A DNA stretch of 64,000 nucleotides from Pontibacter diazotrophicus (lineage in GTDB: Bacteria; Bacteroidota; Bacteroidia; Cytophagales; Hymenobacteraceae), in contig NZ_QRGR01000011.1 of NCBI RefSeq assembly GCF_003367245.1, positions 143,383-207,382 of the forward strand, written 5' to 3'. Within the stretch, counting starts at the first letter, position 1, and every line of letters starts with the position of its first letter. The translations under genes were made by a program, and so were the position numbers. The notes below the pieces were generated by a model that searched no databases, was not told the DNA's origin, and was given only the letters and a program-made list of their open reading frames with translations. Shown here piece by piece: positions 28,964 through 37,068 of this stretch.

Positions 28964-29773
28964 ATTAAATCTTGAATGGTGAAGGTGGCAGCAAAATAAA
29001 TGCAGTAGGTTGAAGACACGGGGTTCCTTGTCTAGCAAGGGTAGCTGAAACAAGGCAGCAGAACACATCTGGAGAAAACAGCTACTGTGTGGTATTCGCG
29101 GTCTTCGCTGTATAAGTATAGAGATCCTCAAACTGAAGCCGAAGCCGTAAACTTTCTTTTGCTTAGCATAACTGAGCTTATGAGAAGCCGGTAAGCGAGT
29201 TTATGTTAAACTCACTCAGTTTATTTATGACAGTCAGGATGTAAGCCGACATTCTCAGGCATCAAACAATAGTTTACCTGACATTCTCCACTTAACATTT
29301 TTCTTTCATAATCCCCTCTCACTAAACCATGGAGGGGTTGAGAAAGAAAAATGAACCTGTTAGCCTTCTGCTACAAAAATTAGCAGTAGTGTCAGGTCAA
29401 GTAGTGGCAATTACACTATATCTTGACTATTACAGGTTAGTACAGGCTACGCCTCGTTCGTAGCCTATACTAAACGTTGTACCAAAAGATTCTTTATTCT
29501 ATCCATGAAGTTTCATGCAAAAACTCCACATCATTCTTCTTATCAAAAAAGAACAGGTACGTTTTCCCTGATGAACCTCTTTTCCGAGTCTGCTGGTGAA
29601 GATAAAAAACTTATAGCTTACACCTCACCGTACCATTGCAGAAACATTTTGTTAGCAACATGTGCCATTCTTCTCGCAACTTGTAGTCGGTCGTTACATT
29701 GTCGTCATGGTGTCGCGGAATAGAATTAATTATCTCGCCATCGTCATAACCTGCGGATGAATGTTTTACCTTT
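28964..29773. other. Gene-free stretch of 810 bases rich in inverted repeats
   Basis: No gene is supported. Several palindromes are seen: nested arms at 29296-29307/29342-29353 (12 bp) enclosing a 6-bp GC-rich stem, and 29437-29451/29459-29473 (14 of 15 paired, 7-base loop). The latter carries GGCTACG-type arms. The region may hold structured RNA or the ends of a lost mobile element. Confidence 0.5.
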
Positions 29774-32101
29774 TTACTCAGCTTTCAAAACTTTTACAGG
29801 TTCAATTTGCGACGCTCGAATGGTTTGGGACAGGACAGTCAGAAGCCCGACTATGGCAACCAAACCAAAGCCTATGCTTACATTTATAAAACTTAAATCA
29901 ACAAGACTGCTGCCTAAATCTTGTCTAATTAAATCACCGCCAAACAAGCCAGCCGGAACACCAATAAGTCCGGCAATCAGGATAAGAATGCCAAAATTTC
30001 TGGTAACTGCCCACACCAATTCTTTGTTGCTTGCTCCCAATACTTTTCTTATACCCAGTTCTTTAACACGTGTTTCTACGGAGTAACTTGCTATGCCTAA
30101 AATGCCCAAACCAGCGATTATCATAACTATAAGGGCAAAGAATCCAAAAAAACCTATTCTTTCTCTACTGCTTGAATAACCATCTCTTAAATTTTGAAGG
30201 TTTGCTGTTTTTTCAGGAAAATGGTTTTTCCATAAGGTTTGAATGGCTTTGGTTGCTTCCAATTCTGTATTTGGCGTTATTTTTATGGTCAAGGTGGCTA
30301 TTTCATTTGGCAAATACCGATACATTAAAGGAATTGTTTCGCCAATAATTTCATTGGGCATGATGCCAATGACTTGTACATAGGCAGAATCCAGTAATAG
30401 AGTTTGCCCCACTAAAGTCTCCGATTCAGACTCCATCAATTTTGCGGCAGTTTCATTCACCAACACATATTGCTCAATATTCTGGGGCATATCTTTAGGG
30501 AAAATTTGTCCCGATTTTAAGCTGATACCTTCTGTTTCAATTGTTTTCGGGTCAATACTTACGTAATTCATTTCCAGAATTTTATCATTTAATATTACAG
30601 AAGATTTGCCCATTTTAATCGGTTTATAATACCAGTTAGTCGCCAAAGTTGTTTCTACCTGGCTTAACTGGCTTATTTCGTTTTGCAGGTTTTCATATTT
30701 TTCACCTTTTAAATCAAGTGTCAGGACATTGGGTGACACGGTTGAGCTAATGATTGCATGATTTTTTATTTCATAATCTGCTAATATGACAACCAATATC
30801 ATCAGCATGATGGTCACTGAAAACTGTACGACAATTAAAGCTTTGTAAATAGCAATACTCTGGAACAGCTTAATATTCTTCATTTTACGCAAAACCTGTA
30901 TGGGCTGAAACGCTGACAACAGCCAAGACGGAAGTGCCCCTGCGACTAAGCCTGTGATAACTGCGTAGGTCAACAAACCTAAAATCAAGGTTGTATCATA
31001 AGAAAACGCCACATCCATATCGGGTATATAGTGCATTAAAATTTCAACACATGGCATTGTAAACAACAAAGCAAATAGGGAAATCAGGGTCGATTCCATT
31101 AAAAATTGACCAATAATCTGTCCTCTTGTTGCGCCTATCGTTTTGCGAATACCTACTTCTTTCGCTCGAGAGAAGGCACGCGCCAATGTCAAACTGATAT
31201 AGTTGAAAGCAGATAAAAGGGTTAAGGCTAGAATCAAAAATAGCTGTGTTTTTATGCCCGTCCAATCGGTGCCCGCATCGAGGTCATTTTTAATGTCATT
31301 GTTTCGAGGGGTGATGTCTTCTATGGGTTGTGCCAAAAAATGAATATTGCTCTTATCCATTTTCCGATTATAGTTTTGGAGCGTTGTATTGAGCTGCTTT
31401 AAATCATCTTCTGATTTTAAACGTGCGTAAATTGCTGAACTCTTGAAGTCTCCCCAACTTTGTGAACTATTACTCAGTGCTCCTTTTTTTTCAAGCATTT
31501 CGGCAGCATTAATAGAAAGCATTGCCTCAATGGGTAGATGTGTTTCTAAAGGCGGGTCCTGGATAATTCCCTCAACGGTATAAGAACCTAAGTTTTCAAA
31601 TCGAACCGTTTGCCCTAAAGCATTGGCGTTGCCAAATATCTTTTCTGCTGTTTTTTCAGTTAAAAAAAGGGTGGTGGGATTATTTGTAAGGCTTTGTGCA
31701 TTACCTGACAACAATTTAAAGCCAAAAACATCAAAAAAAGAAGGCTCCGAAAATTTTATGTCAATAGGTATATCGCCACCGTCGGTTTGCAAGTTATGTT
31801 TTCCTGCCAAGCGTACTTTTACCGTTTTTTCAACAAAGGAGACACTTTCCATTTGAGGCGCTAATGGTAATGGAGCTGTTGCCCATTTGGTTTGTTCCCC
31901 CTCCTTTGTTTCCTGCGTGAGTATCCGTACTATTTGATTTAATTTTGGATGAAAATGGTCTGTATCGTGAGTGGCTTTTAGGCCTGTAAAAAGTATAACA
32001 CCAACCGCCATACTCAGTGACAAGCTCAGTATATTGACTAATGAAAAAAGCTTGTTTTTCCAGAGTATCCGTATAGCGATTTTTAGATTGTCCTTTATCA
32101 T
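29774..32101 (-). CDS. ABC transporter permease of the MacB/FtsX type
   Basis: A 775-residue membrane protein with the standard double MacB_PCD-FtsX layout: helix at about 17-39, periplasmic domain, a three-helix FtsX unit beginning LFLILALTLLSAFNYISLTLARA with REKEVGIRK-like AKEVGIRKTIGATRGQI, a second periplasmic domain, and a second FtsX unit with RVKELGIRKVLGAS and a closing VKVLKAE. Such permeases work with an ATPase to move or release molecules (antimicrobial peptides, lipoproteins) across the envelope. No ATPase gene is adjacent. The gene is clearly more AT-rich than its neighbours, which suggests acquisition. Confidence 0.92.
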   Translation of the reverse strand: MIKDNLKIAIRILWKNKLFSLVNILSLSLSMAVGVILFTGLKATHDTDHFHPKLNQIVRILTQETKEGEQTKWATAPLPLAPQMESVSFVEKTVKVRLAGKHNLQTDGGDIPIDIKFSEPSFFDVFGFKLLSGNAQSLTNNPTTLFLTEKTAEKIFGNANALGQTVRFENLGSYTVEGIIQDPPLETHLPIEAMLSINAAEMLEKKGALSNSSQSWGDFKSSAIYARLKSEDDLKQLNTTLQNYNRKMDKSNIHFLAQPIEDITPRNNDIKNDLDAGTDWTGIKTQLFLILALTLLSAFNYISLTLARAFSRAKEVGIRKTIGATRGQIIGQFLMESTLISLFALLFTMPCVEILMHYIPDMDVAFSYDTTLILGLLTYAVITGLVAGALPSWLLSAFQPIQVLRKMKNIKLFQSIAIYKALIVVQFSVTIMLMILVVILADYEIKNHAIISSTVSPNVLTLDLKGEKYENLQNEISQLSQVETTLATNWYYKPIKMGKSSVILNDKILEMNYVSIDPKTIETEGISLKSGQIFPKDMPQNIEQYVLVNETAAKLMESESETLVGQTLLLDSAYVQVIGIMPNEIIGETIPLMYRYLPNEIATLTIKITPNTELEATKAIQTLWKNHFPEKTANLQNLRDGYSSSRERIGFFGFFALIVMIIAGLGILGIASYSVETRVKELGIRKVLGASNKELVWAVTRNFGILILIAGLIGVPAGLFGGDLIRQDLGSSLVDLSFINVSIGFGLVAIVGLLTVLSQTIRASQIEPVKVLKAE

Positions 32102-32175
32102 GACTTAAAGTATTGCTTTTTATTGAAAAAGAGGCCAAATACTGAGGGGGGATCCCTTTCAATTCGATTGGCAAA

Positions 32176-32244
32176 GTTGGTACCAAAATACAACTAATTA
32201 ATTATCAATAATTTATAATTAATTAGTTGTATTTTGGTACCAAC
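32176..32244. repeat. 30-bp perfect inverted repeat, 9-base loop
   Basis: Arms 32176-32205 and 32215-32244 are perfectly complementary; the arms hold GGTACC and AACTAATTAATTA. The element lies upstream of the minus-strand permease gene (start 32101) in an intergenic region and is too AT-rich for a normal terminator. Confidence 0.85.
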
Positions 32245-32273
32245 TGTTTATTAAAACCTGTTCGATTTCGGAC

Positions 32274-32304
32274 ACTTGACTGTATCGATTTGATACAGTC
32301 AAGT
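32274..32304. repeat. 13-bp inverted repeat, 5-base loop
   Basis: Arms 32274-32286 and 32292-32304 (ACTTGACTGTATC and its complement). It has the dimensions of a dimeric regulator's operator and stands 30 bases from the larger repeat. Confidence 0.7.
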
Positions 32305-32443
32305 ACAAAATATTTTACACCCAAATGAGACTGCGGCACTTACTTTTATCTCAGTGGGTGTTTGCCGTGGAGAAGCTTATTGGTAGGATTGTCAAACGTT
32401 TCTTTGTTGTCTGGGAACATTTGTCGGGTTACACGGAAGGGCA

Positions 32444-33052
32444 TTGTTGCTAACGGCTTTGCAAGCACTCCTCACCCATGGTCAACTTAAAGAAGGAGAA
32501 TCTGTTTTGATTAACGGTTCTTCAGGAGGTGTCGGCCATTTTGCCGTGCAAATTGCAAAGGCCTATGGCGCTAAAGTCACGGCTGTTTGTTCCAGTAAAA
32601 ACATCAACTTTGTAAAGGCATTAGGTGCTGATCAAGTGGTTGCATACGATAAAGAAAGCATTCATCATCACGATGGGCATTACAACCTCATTATTAATAC
32701 ACACGGCAACCTTTCTTATAAAGACTACAAACGCATGGGACAGCGAGGCGTCATCGTCGGTTTCACCACGATGGGGCATATGACTTCGCTTCTTTTACAA
32801 GGAAGAATAAGTAAATTTCCATTAGCCCAATTTACCGCTGAAGCCAACACAGCAGATCTAGAGACTTTGGCATTTTTAATTCGGGACCGAAAAATCAGAG
32901 TTCACTTAGAGAAGACTTATTCTTATAAAGAAATTCCTGAAGCCATAAGCTATATTGAAGCTATGCGCACCAGAGGAAAGGTGGCGATGGTGTGGGAAAG
33001 CGTTGCCGGCACAGAAGAGGTTGATGCCGGACGAAATATCACATACAGCTAA
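32444..33052 (+). pseudogene. 5'-truncated MDR oxidoreductase
   Basis: A 202-codon open frame with only a TTG available as start. It begins at LLTALQALLTHGQLKEGESV, which is mid-protein in zinc-containing or quinone-type MDR enzymes, and contains the complete Rossmann domain (NGSSGGVGHFAVQIAKAYG, then VVAYDKES) and the closing helices. The whole GroES-like catalytic domain of about 120 residues is missing and no match is seen upstream. The last 17 residues also look unlike the family. A cofactor-binding stub without a substrate site is most likely non-functional. Confidence 0.75.
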
Positions 33053-33133
33053 CATGAGCTTTGCGTCAGGACGGGCCGATGTGGCCAAACCTGGAGCCTG
33101 TGCATGCAATGCGCTTCAGTAATAGTAAGCCAG

Positions 33134-33166
33134 ATGTACAGGCCGCTTTTTAAAATAGGCCTGTAC
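33134..33166 (-). terminator. Hairpin after the MNIO gene
   Basis: A 10-bp perfect stem (33134-33143 with 33157-33166) and a 13-base A/T-rich loop, 17 bases past the minus-strand stop at 33184. There is no long T-run, so the terminator role is probable, not sure. Confidence 0.55.
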
Positions 33167-33183
33167 ACTTACCATCTCTAAGG

Positions 33184-34341
33184 TTACCGCTTCCACTTCT
33201 GTGCAATGCTGACGGCAGTCTCCAGCATGTGCGGCGCCCAGTTTTCAATTTTCCAATCAGAACCAGCCAGGGAAGACGTAAAGAGCAGTCGCCGGGCCTC
33301 TTCGTAGGAAGGTGCTGTTTCCAGGATGTGCGAGAGCTGCAGCTGTTGGTCGTGAAGCATATCATCCTCCACAACAGGGCCCGTCTGTAGAGGCTGTACC
33401 GGCAAAAAGAGATTATCATCCTGCCTGGACAAGCTGCTTCTGCTCTTCTGTACCAACGCCTCCATCTTCAGAAAATCCTGACGGAAGCGGTTTCTGCTGC
33501 TTTCGGTCTTCAACCCATTTCCCAATTGCTCCAGCACAACATATTTCAGGTTGGAGCACTTTGGCACCGTCAGTTCCAGCAGATGGAAAACCTCCTCCGG
33601 CACGGCGTCATCGTGGGTGTCCCTTCTTACCTTCTTCTCTGGTTCAAGCACAGAAGCCTCCCAGCTGCCTCCTGAAATATGGATTTCCCGCACACGATTC
33701 AGCGGGTACAGCGTGATCAGGTCTTCGTATGTAATGGAGAAATTATGGAGCTGGCAGTAGAGGTTGTGCAGGTCCAGTATAAGAAAGCCATTCACAGGCG
33801 CTACCAGCTTTTCCAGGAATTCGCCATGTTGTTTCACTTCGTCCAGCGAGTAGGAAAAAGCCAGGTTCTCGAGCCCGACCGGGCATTGGCAGGCGTCGTA
33901 GATGCGGCTTAACCTGTCCTGCCCGATGCGCAAAGTGGTGCTGGTGTACGGCACATAGAGAGGAGCACCGGAATGGAAATTCTGTCCGGTAAAAAAACCG
34001 AAATGTTCGGTAATATGATCAAAAGAATATTGTGAACTTAGTTGTTTCAGTTGTTCCAGCCAGTGCTGCTGCTCCTTTGTCCACTTGCCAGAGAGCAGGG
34101 AAAAGAACACGCCGTGACCAATCAGCCTGCTTTGTTGGCTATAAGCAAGTAACAAATCAGTGAACCAGTAAGGCACCTGCGCTGCCCAATAGAGCGTATC
34201 GAAAGACCACTCAATGGCCTCTACCCTGCCCTCTTCCAGCAAAGGAAAAGCGGCAGATAGAATATCCGCATCTAAATTACAGGCAATCGTTGATAAGATT
34301 TCCGGCTCCTTCCCCACAGGATGTAGTTCTTTCCCGTTCAA
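33184..34341 (-). CDS. DUF692/MNIO-family (multinuclear non-haem iron oxidase) peptide-modifying enzyme with C-terminal extension
   Basis: A 385-residue protein whose first 295 residues show the DUF692 TIM barrel with its putative iron ligands: His76 (IGHGVFF), Asp108-His109 and Glu112-His113 (DHITEHFGF), Glu158-Asn159 (GLENLAF), Asp190 and His192-Asn193 (LDLHNLY), Glu219 and His221 (REIHISGG), Asp241 and His243 (DTHDD), Glu271. Family members such as MbnB, TglH and BufB oxidise cysteine or other residues of ribosomal peptides. The last 90 residues are extra to the family and may bind the substrate. There is no ATG: translation must begin at a TTG (34341) three bases after the stop of the preceding peptide gene, in the same frame, which implies tight translational coupling. 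It is probably the modifying enzyme of that peptide. Confidence 0.85.
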   Translation of the reverse strand: MNGKELHPVGKEPEILSTIACNLDADILSAAFPLLEEGRVEAIEWSFDTLYWAAQVPYWFTDLLLAYSQQSRLIGHGVFFSLLSGKWTKEQQHWLEQLKQLSSQYSFDHITEHFGFFTGQNFHSGAPLYVPYTSTTLRIGQDRLSRIYDACQCPVGLENLAFSYSLDEVKQHGEFLEKLVAPVNGFLILDLHNLYCQLHNFSITYEDLITLYPLNRVREIHISGGSWEASVLEPEKKVRRDTHDDAVPEEVFHLLELTVPKCSNLKYVVLEQLGNGLKTESSRNRFRQDFLKMEALVQKSRSSLSRQDDNLFLPVQPLQTGPVVEDDMLHDQQLQLSHILETAPSYEEARRLLFTSSLAGSDWKIENWAPHMLETAVSIAQKWKR

Positions 34342-34344
34342 GGC

Positions 34345-34512
34345 TTAGCCCATGCCACAAGCCGGGCAGTTGTCCGGCACTTTCACAACCTCTTTCCCTT
34401 TCTCACCGCCCTGCTCCGTCCTGGGCCCGGGCAACTCTTCTTGTGTACAGCCCGTGGTTTGTACCGTAATGCCAACCAGTATGGCTCCGAGTAACGCTTT
34501 AGGTATTTTCAT
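34345..34512 (-). CDS. Short lipoprotein-like peptide ending in CPACGMG, candidate MNIO substrate
   Basis: Fifty-five residues from the ATG at 34512. The leader MKIPKALLGAILVGITVQTT and the following GC form a lipoprotein-type signal with Cys22 as the predicted lipidated residue. The mature part is only 34 residues: a charged, Gly-rich spacer and the C-terminal PDNCPACGMG with Cys49 and Cys52. It is the first gene of a two-gene unit with the MNIO enzyme, with three bases between them. Small exported peptides with a terminal Cys motif next to an MNIO enzyme are the arrangement seen in bufferin- and pearlin-like RiPPs. A longer start at 34590 is possible but adds a non-signal N-terminus. Confidence 0.75.
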   Translation of the reverse strand: MKIPKALLGAILVGITVQTTGCTQEELPGPRTEQGGEKGKEVVKVPDNCPACGMG

Positions 34513-34713
34513 GGCGATATAGCTTATTTTTGGTGCTGGTAAAAATTTCTTCTCACTTGGATGACCCTCATCCAGGAGCAAGGGTTGCATCTGTATTCAG
34601 AAAAGGGCTGAAACTTGAATTTGGTATGCAATAACAGTGCTTTTTGCAGGTTTCGCTGTTAATAGAATATAGGATAAAGTCTTAGCATTTCAGGTGCAGC
34701 GGGAATTGATTTT

Positions 34714-34941
34714 ATGAAATACAGAAATCCGCCGCTGCTGTTCCGGGAGCTGCTGCCACTGGTGAAGGGTCAGAACATCAGCAGCACGATTGACAGCATG
34801 CTCGAGCTAAAGGCAAGCGTTAACGAGAAATACCTGCACCCGAAAGAGGTGGAGCTGGAGGTCTATCTCAAAAGCACGCTTTACTACTGCGAGCAAAGGC
34901 AAATGAAATTGATGCACAGAAGGGCGAAACAGAGCCGCTAA
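34714..34941 (+). pseudogene. C-terminal fragment of an RlaP-type nucleotidyltransferase
   Basis: Seventy-five codons. NPPLLFRELLPLVKGQNISS, then a helix with LKASVNEKYLHP and a final YLKSTLYYCEQRQ, match the C-terminal helical part of the PF10127 nucleotidyltransferases that usually stand just upstream of a second family member. The catalytic GSxxxG...DxD part is absent and the sequence before the ATG is unrelated. It lies 31 bases before an intact paralogue. A short independent protein is the alternative. Confidence 0.55.
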
Positions 34942-34972
34942 ACCAACTCATCCGGAAAACGATAGAACAACC

Positions 34973-36040
34973 ATGGCACTAACCATAGACGAGCTTAAGA
35001 CAAAAAACCTGCTGCTGTTCGAGTGCATTAGCGGAAGCAGGGCTTATGGCCTGAGCACCCCTACTTCCGACACCGATATCCGGGGCGTATTCGTGCTGCC
35101 CGAGGAGGACTATTTTGGCCTGAACTACGTGGAGCAACTCAGCAACGAGAGCAACGACATTGTATACTATGAGCTGCGCCGTTTCGTAGAGCTGCTGGCT
35201 AAAAACAACCCCAACATGCTGGAGCTGCTGAACATGCCCGAAGACTGCATACTATACCAGCACCCGCTCTACAACAGGTTTAAGCCGCAGGACTTCCTCT
35301 CGAAGCTGTGCAAAAACACCTTTGCTGGATACGCCCTCACGCAGGTGAAGAAGGCGAAGGGGCTGAACAAGAAGATAGTGAACCCGGTGGAGCCGGAGCG
35401 CAAGTCTGTGCTGGATTTCTGCTATGTGGCACAGGGACAGGGCTCGGTGCCGGTGCAGGAGTTCCTGGAGCAGCAGGACCTGCAACAGGAGGATTGCGGC
35501 CTGGCCCGCATCCCGCACATGCCAGACCTCTACGCGGTGTTTCATGACCCCGGCACAAACCTCAGGGGCATTGTGCAGAGCGAGGAATCCAATGATGTTT
35601 CGCTGAGCTCCATCCCCAAAGGGTTGCAGCCGCTGGCGGTAATGAGCTTCAACAAAAACGCCTACTCCACCTACTGCAAAGAATACAAGGAGTATTGGGA
35701 CTGGGTAGAGAAGCGTAACAATGCCCGCTACGAAAACACGCTCTCGCACGGCAAAAACTACGATGCCAAGAACCTGATGCACACCTTCCGCCTCCTCGAC
35801 ATGGCCGAAGAAATCGCCAGCCAGGGCCAGATCATCGTGCGCCGCCCGAACCGGGAATTCCTGCTCCAGATAAAAGCCGGTGCTTTTGAATATGCGGAAT
35901 TACTGGCTATCGCCGAGGAACGCATTGCGAAGATGGATGCGCTGTATGCCGCGTCTGATTTGCCAGAGGAGCCAGATATGGAGCGGCTGAATAAAGTGTT
36001 GGTAGAGGTGCGGAGGGAGCTTTATTTAGAATTTCTATGA
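34973..36040 (+). CDS. RlaP-type pol-beta superfamily nucleotidyltransferase
   Basis: A 355-residue protein. The nucleotidyltransferase core is near the start: FECISGSRAYGLSTPTSDTD, with Gly21-Ser22 and the metal-binding Asp33 and Asp35, followed by IRGVFVLPEEDYF. This is the PF10127 (RNA-ligase-associated pol beta) type, which often carries AHTFRLL-like motifs; here it is NLMHTFRLLDMAEE. It is predicted to transfer a nucleotide to an RNA or other acceptor. No RNA ligase gene is adjacent; the usual upstream partner survives only as a fragment at 34714. Confidence 0.85.
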   Translation: MALTIDELKTKNLLLFECISGSRAYGLSTPTSDTDIRGVFVLPEEDYFGLNYVEQLSNESNDIVYYELRRFVELLAKNNPNMLELLNMPEDCILYQHPLYNRFKPQDFLSKLCKNTFAGYALTQVKKAKGLNKKIVNPVEPERKSVLDFCYVAQGQGSVPVQEFLEQQDLQQEDCGLARIPHMPDLYAVFHDPGTNLRGIVQSEESNDVSLSSIPKGLQPLAVMSFNKNAYSTYCKEYKEYWDWVEKRNNARYENTLSHGKNYDAKNLMHTFRLLDMAEEIASQGQIIVRRPNREFLLQIKAGAFEYAELLAIAEERIAKMDALYAASDLPEEPDMERLNKVLVEVRRELYLEFL

Positions 36041-36313
36041 AATAACTTTATTGTTATTGTTTGGTGCGCACTGTCTGTCAGAGAGAAAAAGTAGATAAAT
36101 CTAAAGAATGCATGGCAGATATGATATTTTATTCTATCATAGATTCCTTATAACCTAGAGAATGGATATACCCTTTTTTTATCATTTAAAAAATTACCCT
36201 TAAAGCTCGAATAAAGCAAACCTTCAAACAAATGATAACATTATAATATTCTTATATGCCACTTCTAATGAATTCAACTCTGAGTATGGCATTTTTTAAG
36301 CCTCCGTTAGGAA

Positions 36314-36578
36314 TTAAAAGTCAAAGAAATCGCTCAGGAACGATTCCTTTTTCTTGTGCGGATGCTTTTTATGTGAGTCGTGGCCATGATCGCCATAGCC
36401 GTAGCGTTTAGAGTCAGCCTCGTAATTTTCTTTTCTGGAGTAATGGTCGGCGGAGCGCTCCATGATCTTTTCAAGTTCGCCACGGTCCAGCCAGATGCCA
36501 CGGAAATTGGGGCAGTAATCAGTCTCAACTCCGTTTTTCTCGCATCGGAAGCGTTTCGTTGCAGTTAGGGCATTTCAT
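36314..36578 (-). pseudogene. Frameshifted TFIIB-type zinc-ribbon gene
   Basis: From the ATG at 36578 the minus strand reads MKCPNCNETLPMREK and then runs into a stop; in the next frame EKNGVETDYCPNFRGIWLDR continues and ends in a His/Lys-rich tail KRYGYGDHGHDSHKKHPHKK. This is the short zf-TFIIB family protein, broken by a one-base shift near 36535-36545. The second CxxC has become CPNF, so the zinc site is also damaged. Confidence 0.8.
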
Positions 36579-36649
36579 CGTTCGTGATTGCTTTGGTGTA
36601 TTCTTCAATATAAGCAAAAGATTGCAAAGCACCGAGTTGCAGAGCCATT

Positions 36650-36972
36650 GAACATGTGAGCTCCTGCTTGACGTAACCTGGTTTATGAGAAGCTATATTC
36701 CTACTTAGGAAATGCTTTATGTCATTTCTAATATATTGACAGAGGTTACATAGGGTTCAAGAGCCCTTTTACTATCCAGGCCACGTATCAGACTTATAAA
36801 ATCGGTCTGTGGGTTAGACCATACCTCAGCAAAGAAGCCCCCCATGTCATATATTTCAATATAATACCCCCTTCTGCCGCGGTGGGCTAGAAAAGCGCCG
36901 TGTGCCCAAATTATTTCTAACCTTCCGGCTAAGGAATGGCTGTTGAAGAGGGAGAGGTTCATGACACACTAT
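36650..36972. repeat. Dispersed 320-bp repeat, copy 1
   Basis: This 323-base stretch is about 90 percent identical to 63554-63874 in the same orientation. The match starts at GAACATG and ends at GACACACTAT, with sharp borders. It includes the small minus-strand open frame 36717-36962, intact only in this copy. Confidence 0.88.
36717..36962 (-). CDS. Small repeat-borne hypothetical protein
   Basis: An 81-residue product with no recognised domain. It has a compact, hydrophobic/aromatic pattern (YYIEIYDMGGFFAEVWSN, then RALEPYVTSVNIL). I recall similar short products repeated many times in Hymenobacteraceae genomes. The second copy at 63.6 kb has a frameshift and two stops, yet several third-position changes between the copies are silent, which argues that the frame was once translated under selection. 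Confidence 0.55.
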   Translation of the reverse strand: MNLSLFNSHSLAGRLEIIWAHGAFLAHRGRRGYYIEIYDMGGFFAEVWSNPQTDFISLIRGLDSKRALEPYVTSVNILEMT

Positions 36973-37068
36973 ACGTAAGAAAGGAAAAGGAAGCCAGTCT
37001 TACAGCATACATCTTTGCTGAGATGTTAATCTTTTGGCCGTATAACGGCTCTTATGTTCACCAAAACC

